From JAFGJQ01 sp964495075 (lineage in GTDB: Bacteria > Planctomycetota > Phycisphaerae > UBA1845): 64,000 bases of DNA. Each line of letters begins with the position of its first letter. The first letter of the stretch is position 1. The DNA lies in assembly GCA_964495075.1 (NCBI GenBank), contig CAZBUJ010000010.1:41436-105435 (forward strand). Direction: 5' to 3'. Positions 1 through 9,266 of the stretch are shown piece by piece. The position numbers and the translations under genes were made by a program. The notes beneath the pieces are model-generated. The model ran no database searches. It was not told the DNA's origin and saw only the letters and a list, made by a program, of their open reading frames with translations.

Positions 1-228
1 GTCACCGACGCCCTCCTGACCCAATGGGTCACCAACCGCCGCCTCCACAGCTACGACACCAACGAGGGCATCAGCCGAGCCATCGAGCGGACCCTCGGCG
101 GCCACGGTCGCCGTGTCATCGCCGACGGCGAGGCGAAGGCGTTCGCCCTCCTCCTCGACCACACGGAATCGCTGATTGGTGAGCCGTATCGATTGCTACC
201 GCCGATGGGTGAAACAGGGCGGCGTTGA
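1..228 (+). CDS. 3' end of an unidentified gene (partial)
   Basis: Frame 1 is open from the window edge to a TGA at 226-228 and gives 75 C-terminal residues with GC-rich third positions, so it reads as real coding sequence. The tail contains a basic and alanine-rich stretch followed by a short segment ending in METGRR-like residues. I recognise no family. The stop codon overlaps an ATG (228-230) that is in frame with the lysyl-tRNA synthetase gene downstream, so the two genes are probably co-transcribed. Confidence 0.55.
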   Translation, partial: VTDALLTQWVTNRRLHSYDTNEGISRAIERTLGGHGRRVIADGEAKAFALLLDHTESLIGEPYRLLPPMGETGRR

Positions 229-296
229 TGCCTACTCAGCCACGTGCTACGATCCCGCCCGACCGGCGGACGCGGCCCAGACCAACGAGGAATGCC

Positions 297-1808
297 TTGG
301 ACAGCAGATTCAAAGAAGAACGCACCAAAAAGCTCGAGAGAATCCGTGAACTCGGGATCGATCCGTACGGGCACCGCTACCCCGATATCAATGCCATCTG
401 CGCCGTGCGGCAGCGCGGCGAGGCCCTGCACCTCGACGCCGGCCAGATCGCCGACGCCGAGCGGTGCCGCGTGGCCGGCCGCATCATGCTCCACCGGCCC
501 ATGGGCAACCTGGTCTTCCTCACCCTCCAGGACGGCACGGGCCGGATCCAGATCGGGCTCTCCAAGCGGGCCCTCAAAGACGACTGGCCGGTCATCAAGC
601 TCCTCGACCTGAGCGACATCATCGGCGTCGAAGGGGCGATCGGCACCACCAAGACGGGCGAGCTGACCGTCTGGGCCGACAACTTCGTCATGCTCACCAA
701 GGCCCTCCAGCCCCCGCCCGAAAAATGGCACGGGCTGACCGACGTCGAGATCCGCTACCGCCGCCGGTACGTGGACCTGTTCGCCAACCCCGAGGTGCGA
801 GACGTCTTCCGGCAGCGCAGCGCGATCATCCAGGCCGTCCGCGATTACCTCGTCGGCTTGGACTACGTGGAGGTCGAGACGCCGGTGCTCCAGCCGATTT
901 ACGGGGGCGCCGCCGCCCGACCGTTCACCACCCACCACAACACGCTCGACATGGAGCTGTACCTGCGGATCAGCCCCGAGCTCTATCTCAAGCGGCTGCT
1001 GGTGGGGGGCATGGACCGCGTCTTCGAGTTCTCCCGCAACTTCCGCAACGAAGGCATCAGCACCCAGCACAACCCCGAGTTCACGCTGCTCGAACTCTAC
1101 GAGGCGTACGCCGACTACAACGTGATGATGGAGCGGGTCGAGCAGATGACGGCCGCCGCCATCGAGCGAATCGGCGGTGGAACGCGACGGACCTTCGCCG
1201 GTACGGACCTGGATTTTGCAGTCCCCTGGCCTCGCCGCAAATACGCCGACCTGTTCCGCGAGTACGTGGGGGTGCCCATGACCGACGTCGCGGCGGTCCG
1301 GGCCAAGGCCAGCGAGCGGGAGCTCGACCACCAGTCCATGGCCGACGCCGTGGTGGTCAACGAGCTGTTCGGAACCTGCGTGGAGCCCCACCTGGTGCAG
1401 CCGGTCTTCGTGTGCGACTACCCGGCCGAGATCTGCGCGCTGACCAAGCGCCACCCGGACGACCCCTCGCTTGCTCTGCGCTTCGAGGCGTTCGTGAGCG
1501 GCATGGAGATCGGCAACGCGTACACCGAACTGAACAACCCGCGAATCCAGCGGGAGAACTTCGCCCGAAAGCTCGACGGCGAAGGCGACGAGACAATGGC
1601 GGTGATGGACGAGGACTTCATCACTGCCCTGGAGTACGGGATGCCGCCCGCCGGCGGGCTCGGCGTCGGCATCGACCGCCTGGTCATGGTTCTGACCGAC
1701 AGCCCCAGCATTCGCGACGTGATCCTGTTCCCGCTCCAGAAACCGCAACGCGGCCCGGACGTGTCAGCAGAGCGGGACGCCCGGGGAGAGAGCGACAGGG
1801 ATGTATAA
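297..1808 (+). CDS. lysS: lysyl-tRNA synthetase (class II)
   Basis: Charges tRNA-Lys with lysine in the cytoplasm. An N-terminal OB-fold anticodon-binding region (about residues 30-140) precedes a class II catalytic core. Motif 2 with FRNEGIS lies near residue 250 and motif 3 with GLGVGIDRLVM near residue 454, both well conserved. I chose the TTG at 297 because GAGG sits 6 bases upstream (287-290) and because the protein then begins at the usual SRFKEERTKKLERIRELGIDPYG-like region and has the usual length of about 500 residues. An ATG at 228 in the same frame would add 23 arginine- and proline-rich residues with no family match. The last codons overlap the start of the next gene (1801), which suggests co-transcription with the transporter genes. 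Confidence 0.95.
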   Translation: MDSRFKEERTKKLERIRELGIDPYGHRYPDINAICAVRQRGEALHLDAGQIADAERCRVAGRIMLHRPMGNLVFLTLQDGTGRIQIGLSKRALKDDWPVIKLLDLSDIIGVEGAIGTTKTGELTVWADNFVMLTKALQPPPEKWHGLTDVEIRYRRRYVDLFANPEVRDVFRQRSAIIQAVRDYLVGLDYVEVETPVLQPIYGGAAARPFTTHHNTLDMELYLRISPELYLKRLLVGGMDRVFEFSRNFRNEGISTQHNPEFTLLELYEAYADYNVMMERVEQMTAAAIERIGGGTRRTFAGTDLDFAVPWPRRKYADLFREYVGVPMTDVAAVRAKASERELDHQSMADAVVVNELFGTCVEPHLVQPVFVCDYPAEICALTKRHPDDPSLALRFEAFVSGMEIGNAYTELNNPRIQRENFARKLDGEGDETMAVMDEDFITALEYGMPPAGGLGVGIDRLVMVLTDSPSIRDVILFPLQKPQRGPDVSAERDARGESDRDV

Positions 1809-3366
1809 GCTCTTCCTGACACTTCGCTACCTGTTACGCCGACGCATCGCGGCGGTCGCGGTGATCGGCGTCTGGCTCTGCGTGGCTCTCGTGCTCATCG
1901 TCATCAGCGTGATGGGCGGTTTCCTGGAGATGGTCAAGGAACGATCGCGCGGCCTGCTCAGCGACCTGATCATGGACAACCAGACGCTCCAGGGATTCCC
2001 CTACTACGAGGAATTCATCGACGAGATGAAGCTGAAACTGCCCGACGTCGTCGACATCGCCACGCCCGCCATCTACAACTACGGCATCATCCGGGTGAAG
2101 GACATCAACTTCACCAAGCCCGTCCAGGTGATCGGGATCCGGCTGGACGACTACATCCGCGTCAATGACTTTGGCCGCGCACTGTTCTACAACAAGTACT
2201 ACCCCGGCACCACCACGCTCGGCGCGCAACGCATGCCCATGGCCGGCTTCAACGAGAAAGGCGAGCCGGTCCTGCCGCCCGAGTACCGCGAAGCGCTGGC
2301 CGCGTACGAGGCCGAGAACCCCGGAGCTCTCCGCCAGGACAAGAACCGGACAACCCCGCGATCGGAGTCACCCGATGGTATCGGCATCTTCCACCGCTCG
2401 TTCGGGCTCCCCGGGTATGACGGCGACGAGCTGCCGGGCATCATCCTGGGCACCGATCTGATCAACTCGCGGACCGACCGGGGGACCTACAAACGCGAGT
2501 TCTGGCGCGGGTGGGAGATCATCCTGACCCTGCTGCCCATGACCCAGGAAGGCGTCATCTCGGCCACCGGGGCCACCACCGTCGCCATGCGCTACATCGA
2601 CGACTCGTACACGCGGGTCTTCGACATAGACAAACTGTGCGTCTACGTCGACTTCGAGCTGCTGCAGCGGTATCTCCACATGGACGCCCAGGAACTCGTC
2701 GACGGGGGGGAAACGCCGCCCCGCGCGTCGCAGATCCTGATCAAGCTCAAGGACGGGGTCGACGCCTACAAGGCCAAGGAACAGATCGAAGCGCTGTGGG
2801 CCCGGTTCTACGCCCGACTGGCCCCGTCCCTCTCGCTGATGGACGACCGGATGATGGCCCGCGCCTCCGTCGAAACGTGGCAGGAGCGGCAGATCGAATA
2901 CATCAGCGCCGTCGAAAAGGAAAAGGTCCTGATGCTGATCCTCTTTGCCCTGATCAGCCTGGTGACCGTCGCCCTGATCGGCTGCATCTTCTACATGATC
3001 GTCGTCCAGAAGACGCGGGACATCGGCATCATCAAGAGCGTGGGGGCGTCCGCGTCGGGCGTGGCCAGCATCTTCATCGGCTACGGGGCCGCGATCGGGA
3101 TCGTCGGGTCGATCCTCGGCAGCATCACCGGGGCGGTGTTCGTCTACTACATCAACGACATCCAGGACCGGCTGGCCCAGTTCAACCCCAACCTGCGGGT
3201 TTGGGATCCCAAGGTATACGCCTTCGACCGGATTCCGAACGTGGTGAACGCGGACGAGGTCGTCGTCATCTTCCTGATCGCCGTGGCGGCATCGATGCTC
3301 GGGGCGTTGATCCCGGCCATCCTGGCCGCCCGGGTCTGGCCGGTGAAAGCACTGCGCTATGAGTAA
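1801..3366 (+). CDS. LolC/LolE-type ABC transporter permease
   Basis: Inner-membrane permease of the FtsX/LolCE type (MacB-like topology), 521 residues. One membrane helix lies at about residues 17-39, then a large periplasmic domain of about 330 residues, then three C-terminal helices at about 375-402, 420-452 and 486-508. The C-terminal block contains the typical K-T-R-D-I-G-I-I-K-S-V-G-A coupling segment. The family extracts lipoproteins or drives other periplasmic processes with a LolD-type ATPase. The gene overlaps lysS by 8 bases and the following ATPase gene by 8 bases (ATGAGT at 3359), a tight translational coupling. The periplasmic domain is longer than in the typical LolE (about 415 residues total), so the exact substrate is open. 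Confidence 0.85.
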   Translation: MYKLFLTLRYLLRRRIAAVAVIGVWLCVALVLIVISVMGGFLEMVKERSRGLLSDLIMDNQTLQGFPYYEEFIDEMKLKLPDVVDIATPAIYNYGIIRVKDINFTKPVQVIGIRLDDYIRVNDFGRALFYNKYYPGTTTLGAQRMPMAGFNEKGEPVLPPEYREALAAYEAENPGALRQDKNRTTPRSESPDGIGIFHRSFGLPGYDGDELPGIILGTDLINSRTDRGTYKREFWRGWEIILTLLPMTQEGVISATGATTVAMRYIDDSYTRVFDIDKLCVYVDFELLQRYLHMDAQELVDGGETPPRASQILIKLKDGVDAYKAKEQIEALWARFYARLAPSLSLMDDRMMARASVETWQERQIEYISAVEKEKVLMLILFALISLVTVALIGCIFYMIVVQKTRDIGIIKSVGASASGVASIFIGYGAAIGIVGSILGSITGAVFVYYINDIQDRLAQFNPNLRVWDPKVYAFDRIPNVVNADEVVVIFLIAVAASMLGALIPAILAARVWPVKALRYE

Positions 3367-4054
3367 GTTCATCCTGACCGCCAGCAACGTGCACAAGTCC
3401 TACATGATGGGCCCGGGCCCGCTGCACGTCCTGCGCGGCGCCTCGCTGAAGGTGGTCGCCGGGGAACTGGTCGCCATCATGGGGGCGAGCGGGTCGGGCA
3501 AGAGCACGCTGCTGCACATTCTCGGCGCCCTGGATCTGCCGGACAAAGGCCAGGTCACCTTTGACGGAATCGACGTGTTTCGTCAGTCCGGCGCGGCCCG
3601 CGACCGCATGCGTAACCGCAACGTCGGGTTCGTGTTCCAGTTCTATCACTTGCTGCCTGAGTTGGACGTCCTGGAGAACATCTTGTTCCCGTCCATGGTC
3701 AAGCACTCCGTGTGGTCTTGGACGCACGGCGGGCGCGAGGCCCGCGAACACGCACGGGAGGTGCTGACCCGGGTGGGACTCGGCGAGCGCATGCACCACC
3801 GCCCCAACGAACTATCCGGCGGCGAGCGGCAGCGGGCGGCCATCGCCCGGGCCATCGTCAACCGGCCGGAGCTGCTGCTGGCCGACGAACCTACCGGCAA
3901 CCTCGACGCCCACACCGGCCAGGGCATCCTCGACGTCCTGCTCGACCTCAACCAGGTCGGACAGACCATCGTCATCGTCACCCACGACCCCAACGTCGCC
4001 GCCCTCGCCCACCGCTGCGTCCAGCTCGTCGATGGCCGGATCGCCGACAAGTAG
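3359..4054 (+). CDS. lolD: LolD-type ABC transporter ATP-binding protein
   Basis: ATPase subunit for the permease just upstream, 231 residues. It shows Walker A GASGSGKST (about 41-49), a Q-loop in VFQFYHLLPELDVLEN, the signature LSGGERQR (about 150-157), Walker B LLLADEPTGNLD (about 171) and an H-loop in VTHDPN (about 207). Length and motifs are those of the LolD/MacB subfamily that pairs with FtsX-fold permeases. It overlaps the permease by 8 bases. Assignment to lipoprotein trafficking, rather than another MacB-like role, is inferred from the pairing alone. Confidence 0.9.
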   Translation: MSKFILTASNVHKSYMMGPGPLHVLRGASLKVVAGELVAIMGASGSGKSTLLHILGALDLPDKGQVTFDGIDVFRQSGAARDRMRNRNVGFVFQFYHLLPELDVLENILFPSMVKHSVWSWTHGGREAREHAREVLTRVGLGERMHHRPNELSGGERQRAAIARAIVNRPELLLADEPTGNLDAHTGQGILDVLLDLNQVGQTIVIVTHDPNVAALAHRCVQLVDGRIADK

Positions 4055-4176
4055 CACGCCGTCGCGCCAAAGGCCACTGCTCCGCCGCCGACCGCAGCGC
4101 AGAAAGCGAAATCATGAGCATGCCATGCGAGCGACACGGCGCGAAGATGGAGTTCATTCAGCGCACACCCATTCGG

Positions 4177-4914
4177 CTACAGACATGCAGCATACGTTCG
4201 CACGTGAGCCGAAAGGGATCGCAAGAAGTGGAAAGGCCCCACCTCGGGGTTGGGTGTGGTGAACGTACCATTGAGCGAGCCATGTTCGGCCGGGCTCAAG
4301 ATAAGACAAGCGGCATCATATAGCCGTTCACGCACGAGCCTCAGACAGAGTAGCTCATACCGCTCTGCATAAGATGAATCCTTGAACTCCGCAAACACGG
4401 GAAAGTGAGGCTCCTTAACTCCCACTGGTTTGACGGAACCTGGGGCTTCCTCAAGAAGCATGAAATAACCGAGCCATGGCCTCGGTGAACCCTCAAAGGC
4501 TCCCTCTCGATATGCCGTCCAGAAGTCTTGAGCGTTACCAATCGCCTCTTCCGTTCGATTATTCGCGTTGTTTCCGAACGATCCAACCTGTGATTTCAAT
4601 TCAATGCAGGCAAGAATCTTGTGCTCCCCGACGACCAGCAAGTCCCACTCTTTAGTTGGACGGAAGAAACCTGGTAAATAACGAGTGTTCTTGTTGCGGT
4701 AATAGATGCTTGCTTCCGCAATACCGGCCTCTCTCGCGACTTCTGCGAATAACTCAACGAAGCCGTCAAGTTGCTTTCCCCCGGTTACCGCACCTCTCGT
4801 CCCCGCGTCCTTTACTCCCGTCTTTTCGCCCTGCCGTCGCTGTTGCGATAACCGAGCCGCCCAGAAGTACAGAACAGCCTTGGCCACTCGGCCATGGACG
4901 TCCTCGTCGTTCAT
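4177..4914 (-). CDS. type II restriction endonuclease, XhoI/PaeR7I family
   Basis: A 245-residue protein with the hallmark block of the XhoI/PaeR7I family: FRPTKEWDLLVV, then IELKSQVGSFGNNANNRTEE and AYREGAF. Candidate PD-(D/E)xK catalytic residues are D91, E105 and K107. Family members cut CTCGAG, so this is the expected but unproven site. The gene overlaps the methyltransferase gene by 4 bases (ATGA type; methyltransferase first), a common arrangement that keeps protection ahead of cleavage. It converges with lolD. CTCGAG occurs repeatedly in the window (for example near 333, 11565 and 25577), so an active nuclease would need a methylated host genome. The reading frame is intact and the length matches the family. 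Confidence 0.9.
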   Translation of the reverse strand: MNDEDVHGRVAKAVLYFWAARLSQQRRQGEKTGVKDAGTRGAVTGGKQLDGFVELFAEVAREAGIAEASIYYRNKNTRYLPGFFRPTKEWDLLVVGEHKILACIELKSQVGSFGNNANNRTEEAIGNAQDFWTAYREGAFEGSPRPWLGYFMLLEEAPGSVKPVGVKEPHFPVFAEFKDSSYAERYELLCLRLVRERLYDAACLILSPAEHGSLNGTFTTPNPEVGPFHFLRSLSAHVRTYAACL

Positions 4915-5903
4915 CGTTCTACCTGAATGTCATACTTGCTGAACAATCCTGCCGACTCCTTCTCGACCCGCCGCTGGGCCAGCGACAGATAATCTGGGTC
5001 CACCTCGATCCCGATGCTGTTTCTTCCCGCATGCATCGCAGCGACTGTTGTCGTTCCCGTCCCAACAAACGGGTCCAGTACCGTGTCGCCCACGAAGCTG
5101 AACATTCGAATGAGGCGATCGGCCAGTGCTAACGGATAGGGGGCTGGGTGCTTGCGAGTCGACGCGCCAGTCAGGCCCATCCAGACTTGTTGGAACCACT
5201 CCTTGTGTTCATCCGCCGCGATCACACTCATGATGCGAGTAGCCTCTGCTGGTCGTCGATAGCCGCCTGGCTTTCGTTCCATGAGAATAAACTCAATGTC
5301 ATTCTTGACGACGGAGTTAGGCTCGTACGGTTTGCCAAGAAAGCCAGCCCCATTTCCTTCGGCTTCGTAGACGGCATTGGCGATTTTGTTCCAGATAATC
5401 GGCGCGAGATTATCGAATCCGATGCGGCGGCAAGCCTCCTGAATGGAGGCATGTAGCGGCACCACGGTGTGCCGCCCGTTGTTCTTGCGACGTGCTAGGC
5501 AGACGTCTCCCACAACGCACACGAGACGCCCTCCTGGTACCAAAGCGCGAAAACACTGGCGCCAGACCTTGTTCAGTTCGCCAAGAAACCGTTCGTAATC
5601 CTCTACGTGTCCAAGCTGATTCTCAGACGCGTTATACTCCTTGAGTGTCCAGTAGGGAGGAGATGTCACGACAAGATGAATGCTCTCCGGTTCTAAGTGC
5701 ATTTGCCGCGCATCTCCCAGGCTGATGACATGGCGGGTTGGAAAACTCTGAATCGCCGCGCGGATTGCGCCAATCGCCTTGGGGTCTTTTGCGATGCGAG
5801 GGATGCCACGCTGCGAGTCCTGCAAGTCACGGAGGTGTTGGGGCACTAGCTGTGCAAGCCCGGCAGGCGTCGTTTCGAATTTTCGTACTTTCGTTTCTGG
5901 CAT
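4911..5903 (-). CDS. DNA methyltransferase of the restriction-modification pair
   Basis: Modification enzyme of 330 residues. The order is catalytic motif IV TSPPYW (residues 80-85) first and the AdoMet-binding motif I DPFVGTGTT (277-285) last, which is the beta-class permutation. SPPY is most often seen in N4-cytosine enzymes but also in some N6-adenine ones, so the modified base is not settled. The region between the motifs, about residues 135-270, holds the likely target-recognition part. The gene lies upstream of, and overlaps, the XhoI-family nuclease gene. Characterised XhoI/PaeR7I partners methylate the adenine of CTCGAG, so the SPPYW signature here is somewhat unexpected. Confidence 0.9.
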   Translation of the reverse strand: MPETKVRKFETTPAGLAQLVPQHLRDLQDSQRGIPRIAKDPKAIGAIRAAIQSFPTRHVISLGDARQMHLEPESIHLVVTSPPYWTLKEYNASENQLGHVEDYERFLGELNKVWRQCFRALVPGGRLVCVVGDVCLARRKNNGRHTVVPLHASIQEACRRIGFDNLAPIIWNKIANAVYEAEGNGAGFLGKPYEPNSVVKNDIEFILMERKPGGYRRPAEATRIMSVIAADEHKEWFQQVWMGLTGASTRKHPAPYPLALADRLIRMFSFVGDTVLDPFVGTGTTTVAAMHAGRNSIGIEVDPDYLSLAQRRVEKESAGLFSKYDIQVER

Positions 5904-6302
5904 AACGCGCTGAGATTATTGCCTGGTGGGCGGCGACGTCAAGTCATGGTCAGGAACCGGCAAGCGTTGCAGATCCTGCACACATCACGTTTCGGAGACC
6001 GCGATCGTACAATCCACATCACTCGTGCGCTTAAGTGCAAGTACGGCTGGACGGGATTCCCGGAGAGCGGTGGGGCGAGGCGCGGCTTTCGGCCACGTCC
6101 GCGCCCGACCGAGCGACGAGACGACGACCCTACCGCCTCCCGATCCCGGTGAGCTGCATTCGGCGGGACGCCGCCGCTTCCATCCTCGTCGCCGAGTCAG
6201 TCGCGTATCGTCAGCTCAAATGCCCTTAGGCCAGCGCTCATAAGGCAGAGGCCGCTCTGCCGGTGCGCGGCGGAAGACCACAGCTCGGCGTCCCAACGAA
6301 CG
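5904..6302. other. intergenic stretch without a visible gene
   Basis: The 472 bases between the methyltransferase start and the leucine dehydrogenase stop hold no reading frame with family features. The promoter of the divergently read methyltransferase should lie just above 5903, where the sequence is AT-richer (ttatgccagaaacg region). The only clear structure is the hairpin listed at 6303-6328. Confidence 0.4.
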
Positions 6303-6328
6303 AGCCCACGGGCCGGAACTCGTGGGCT
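6303..6328 (-). terminator. hairpin downstream of leucine dehydrogenase
   Basis: AGCCCACG (6303-6310) and CGTGGGCT (6321-6328) form a perfect 8-bp stem with a 10-base loop, about 50 bases past the stop codon of the minus-strand dehydrogenase gene. There is no clear T-run on the minus strand, so it may be a weak or factor-assisted terminator. Confidence 0.35.
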
Positions 6329-6375
6329 TGCGTTTGGTTCTATTGTGGCGTCCCGTTCTCGCGGCGAAAGAGACC

Positions 6376-7482
6376 TCAGCGCCGCGTGCGGTACCGCGGG
6401 TGCGGCGGCGAACGCTTGAGGTACGACCGCTTGAGCTTGCCGACCGTCTCGAGCCGCCGTTCGGCCATCAGGTCCGCCGCCCGCGCGGTGGAGATCCCTT
6501 CCCGGTCGGCGATGTTGAAGATCGCGTGGATCGTGTTGTAGATCTTGCTGACCATGCGGGTCGCCCGATCCTTGGAGTAGGCTTCCAACTCCACGAACAC
6601 GTTCATCAGCCCGCCCGCGTTGATCGCGTAATCCGGGGCGTAAAGGATCCCCCGCTTGCGGAGCATGTCGCCCATCTCCGGCGTCTCGAGCTGATTGTTC
6701 GCCGCACCGGCCACCACTGAACACTTGAGCTGCTCCACCGTGTTCGGGTTGATCGTCGCGCCGAGCGCACACGGACAATACACGTCGCAATCGACGGCGT
6801 AGATGTCGTCCGGCTTCACGATCGTCACGTTCTTCAGACCTTCGATCGCTTCCTTGCACCGCTGCTCGTTGATGTCGCACACGTACAGGGTCACGCCGGC
6901 CTCGGACAGGCTGCGGGCCAGGTGAACGCCAACGTGCCCCATGCCCTGGATGGCGACCGTCAGGTCCCGGAGCTTCTTGTCCGGGAGCTTGCGCTCGACA
7001 CACGCTTCGATGCCCCGGAACGTGCCGTACGCCGTGAAGGGGGACGGGTCGCCGCTGCCGCCGTGGAACTCCCCCACACCCACCACGTTCGACGTCTCCA
7101 TGAACACGTATTCCATGTCATCGACCGTGGTGCCGACGTCCTCGGCCGTGATGTAACGCCCGTTGAGACTCTCGATGTATCGCCCCAACGAGCGGAACAG
7201 ACCCTCGGACTTGTCCTTTTCGGGGTCACCCATGATGACCGTCTTGCCACCGCCCAGGTTGAGCCCCGACACGGCGGCCTTGTAGGTCATGCCTTTCGAT
7301 AATCGAAGAGCGTCCAGGAGGGCGGCGTCGTCGGACTTGTACGTCCACATCCGAGATCCCCCCAAAGCCGGACCGAGATGGGTGTTGTGTATGGCAATGA
7401 TCGCCCGCAGCCCGACATTGGGATCACTGCATAGCACGACCTGTTCGTGACCCATCTCATTGATGAGGTCGAAGTTGAGCAT
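6376..7482 (-). CDS. leucine dehydrogenase (Glu/Leu/Phe/Val dehydrogenase family)
   Basis: NAD-dependent oxidative deamination of branched-chain amino acids in the cytosol, 368 residues, the normal family length. Substrate lysine K68 lies in GMTYKAA and catalytic K80 in LGGGKTVI, the same positions as in Bacillus leucine dehydrogenase. D115 lies in AEDVG, and the nucleotide-binding GMGHVG is at 180-185. PCALGATIN and NNQLETPEMG, seen in the family C-terminal half, are present. The start ATG (7482) has a good GGAGGG ribosome site just upstream on the minus strand. Substrate choice between leucine, valine and phenylalanine cannot be read from sequence alone. It stands as a single gene. Confidence 0.92.
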   Translation of the reverse strand: MLNFDLINEMGHEQVVLCSDPNVGLRAIIAIHNTHLGPALGGSRMWTYKSDDAALLDALRLSKGMTYKAAVSGLNLGGGKTVIMGDPEKDKSEGLFRSLGRYIESLNGRYITAEDVGTTVDDMEYVFMETSNVVGVGEFHGGSGDPSPFTAYGTFRGIEACVERKLPDKKLRDLTVAIQGMGHVGVHLARSLSEAGVTLYVCDINEQRCKEAIEGLKNVTIVKPDDIYAVDCDVYCPCALGATINPNTVEQLKCSVVAGAANNQLETPEMGDMLRKRGILYAPDYAINAGGLMNVFVELEAYSKDRATRMVSKIYNTIHAIFNIADREGISTARAADLMAERRLETVGKLKRSYLKRSPPHPRYRTRR

Positions 7483-7878
7483 GTTGGTGCCCTCCGAAAT
7501 GGATAGACAATCGCAGGTTCTGATCAGCCGACCCCGCCTGTCTGCGGCGTCAACGAGTGGACGGGGTCCCGCGCGCAGCCGCGCCGGAAAAATACGATAC
7601 TAGGCGGTCCTGCCAATTGTTGCAACCGCCGCGGACCGACTCCGCGACGGCGCCTGCCTGCACGTTCCGCGCCGCGCCGAACGGACGCGCAAGCCGCCAC
7701 ATCAACGCGCGGAACGACGCCCATTGACCTCCGCACCTCCCCTCATCACGCCCGCCACCCATACCGGCTGCGGGAAATTCCGCGACCCCCCGCGCGCCGC
7801 CACACGGCCGACCCACCCGCGCGCCGATTGCTTCACCGCCGCCGCCAACCGACCGATACACCTCCTGGAGTTGACGCC
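7483..7878. other. intergenic stretch without a visible gene
   Basis: Separates the divergently transcribed leucine dehydrogenase and the small membrane protein gene. It is GC-rich, apart from an AT-richer patch near 7590-7620 that could hold a promoter. Reading frames here lack family features. Confidence 0.35.
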
Positions 7879-8049
7879 ATGGTCAGATGGAAGTACCTGT
7901 CTCTCGGCTCGGTCATCGGGGCCGGCGTGCTCGGATTCCTCCGCGTCGTCGCCAACGAAATCCTCGCCGTCGAAAAGAAACTCCGGCTCCTCGAAGCGGA
8001 GGAAGAAGCACGCCGCGAACGGGCCAGGAAGTGGGGAGAGGCCGCCTGA
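7879..8049 (+). CDS. small protein with one membrane helix and a charged tail
   Basis: A 56-residue frame. ATG at 7879 follows GGAG (7867-7870) by 8 bases. Residues about 8-25 form a hydrophobic helix (SLGSVIGAGVLGFLRVV), followed by an amphipathic, strongly charged helix rich in Glu, Arg and Lys up to the stop. Such short membrane-anchored coiled coils often act as adaptors, but no family is recognised and function is unknown. Good ribosome site and coherent amphipathic pattern support expression. Confidence 0.5.
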   Translation: MVRWKYLSLGSVIGAGVLGFLRVVANEILAVEKKLRLLEAEEEARRERARKWGEAA

Positions 8050-8204
8050 CCGCTCACGCGGATACGGACCGAACCCCGCACCGCCACGGCCCGAATCGCC
8101 CCGCCGCGCATTGTTGACTTGCCGTTAGGCCCAACTTAGAGTGAATTTATCGGGCCCACGGCAGGGGATGGCCGGTCGGTGGGGCGGCGGAATGGGAGAG
8201 GACT

Positions 8205-9266
8205 ATGCGATCGCATCCGGTTCGATTCTCGAAGATACGCACGCTCGTGGTGGTGTTCGCGGTGCTGGCCATTCTCGGCGGCGCAGGACTCATCGCCCTC
8301 GGCGTCAGGGAAACCCTGCGAAGCGGGCTGACCCCGTCGGGCGGCGTGCCGTTGATCGCGGCCGGCCTGGCGACCATCGCGGTCGCCTTCGCGGCCGTCG
8401 CCATGACCTGGCTCCTGGTGAAAATCGAGTCGCACACCAACCGCCAATACAACCAGCTCATCGACCTGTGCGATCTCATCAAGAACGAGGCGAACGTCCT
8501 CTCCTCCATCGCCCAGAGCAGCCGGATCTCGGAGGCCGTCAAGTCCATCACCGGACGCGAAGAAGAGCGGGAGGCCCTCCGCGCCGCCATCCGCGAAGAC
8601 ATTTCCCGCGAGGACTGGGAAGCCGCCCTCTACCTCGTCGATCAGATGGAGCAGCGGTTCGGGTACCACGACGAGGCGGAACGACTGCGCCGTCAGGTCA
8701 TTGACGAACGCACCAGCGACATGCGCAACCGGTTGAACGAAGCGCTGGGACGCATCGAAGAGCACTGGGCCGCCTACGAATGGGACCGCGCCGCCCAGGA
8801 AATCCAGCGACTGTTGCGGGCGCTGCCCGACGACAAGCACACCCGACGCCTCCCCGAAGAACACCAGAAACGGCGCGAGGCCCGCAAGCAGGAACTGCTG
8901 GCCGCCTGGCGAGACGCCGTCCGCCCCTCCTCCGCCCAGGAGGACGACATGGACCTCGACAAGGCCATCGCCGTGCTCACCGAACTCGACCCCTATTTAA
9001 CGCGGGAAGAAGCCCGCGCCCTGGAAGAGTCGGCCCGCGGCGTGTTCCGGGCCAAGCTGGCCCGGTTCGGCATGCAGTTCGAGCTGGCGGTCAAAGACCA
9101 GCGATGGCGCCAGGCCCTCGAAATCGGGGTCCAGATCATCGAGGAGTACCCCAATTCCACCATGGCCCAGCAGGTGCGCGAGATGGAAGGGGTGCTCCGG
9201 CAGCGCGCCGGACTGACCGGCGACGTCGAGGTCACCGTCCACCCCGCCCCGGCGTCCGATAACTAG
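8205..9266 (+). CDS. membrane-anchored helical protein (hypothetical)
   Basis: A 353-residue protein. Two membrane helices at about residues 12-33 and 47-70 are followed by a long soluble, nearly all-helical region rich in Glu, Arg and Gln (about 75-335). Stretches such as EDWEAALYLVDQMEQRFGY and DQRWRQALEIGVQIIEEYP look like degenerate TPR-type helix pairs. The end is a short proline- and alanine-rich tail. I recognise no family; planctomycetes often carry such anchored tetratricopeptide-like proteins. It precedes the diguanylate cyclase and the ESCRT-like cluster on the same strand but is separated by 240 bases, so membership of that system is only a possibility. Confidence 0.75.
   Translation: MRSHPVRFSKIRTLVVVFAVLAILGGAGLIALGVRETLRSGLTPSGGVPLIAAGLATIAVAFAAVAMTWLLVKIESHTNRQYNQLIDLCDLIKNEANVLSSIAQSSRISEAVKSITGREEEREALRAAIREDISREDWEAALYLVDQMEQRFGYHDEAERLRRQVIDERTSDMRNRLNEALGRIEEHWAAYEWDRAAQEIQRLLRALPDDKHTRRLPEEHQKRREARKQELLAAWRDAVRPSSAQEDDMDLDKAIAVLTELDPYLTREEARALEESARGVFRAKLARFGMQFELAVKDQRWRQALEIGVQIIEEYPNSTMAQQVREMEGVLRQRAGLTGDVEVTVHPAPASDN

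Noticed and set aside
51..1748. Long open frame antisense to lysS
   Set aside because: His/Val/Asp-rich shadow typical of GC-rich antisense frames; the plus-strand gene is certain.
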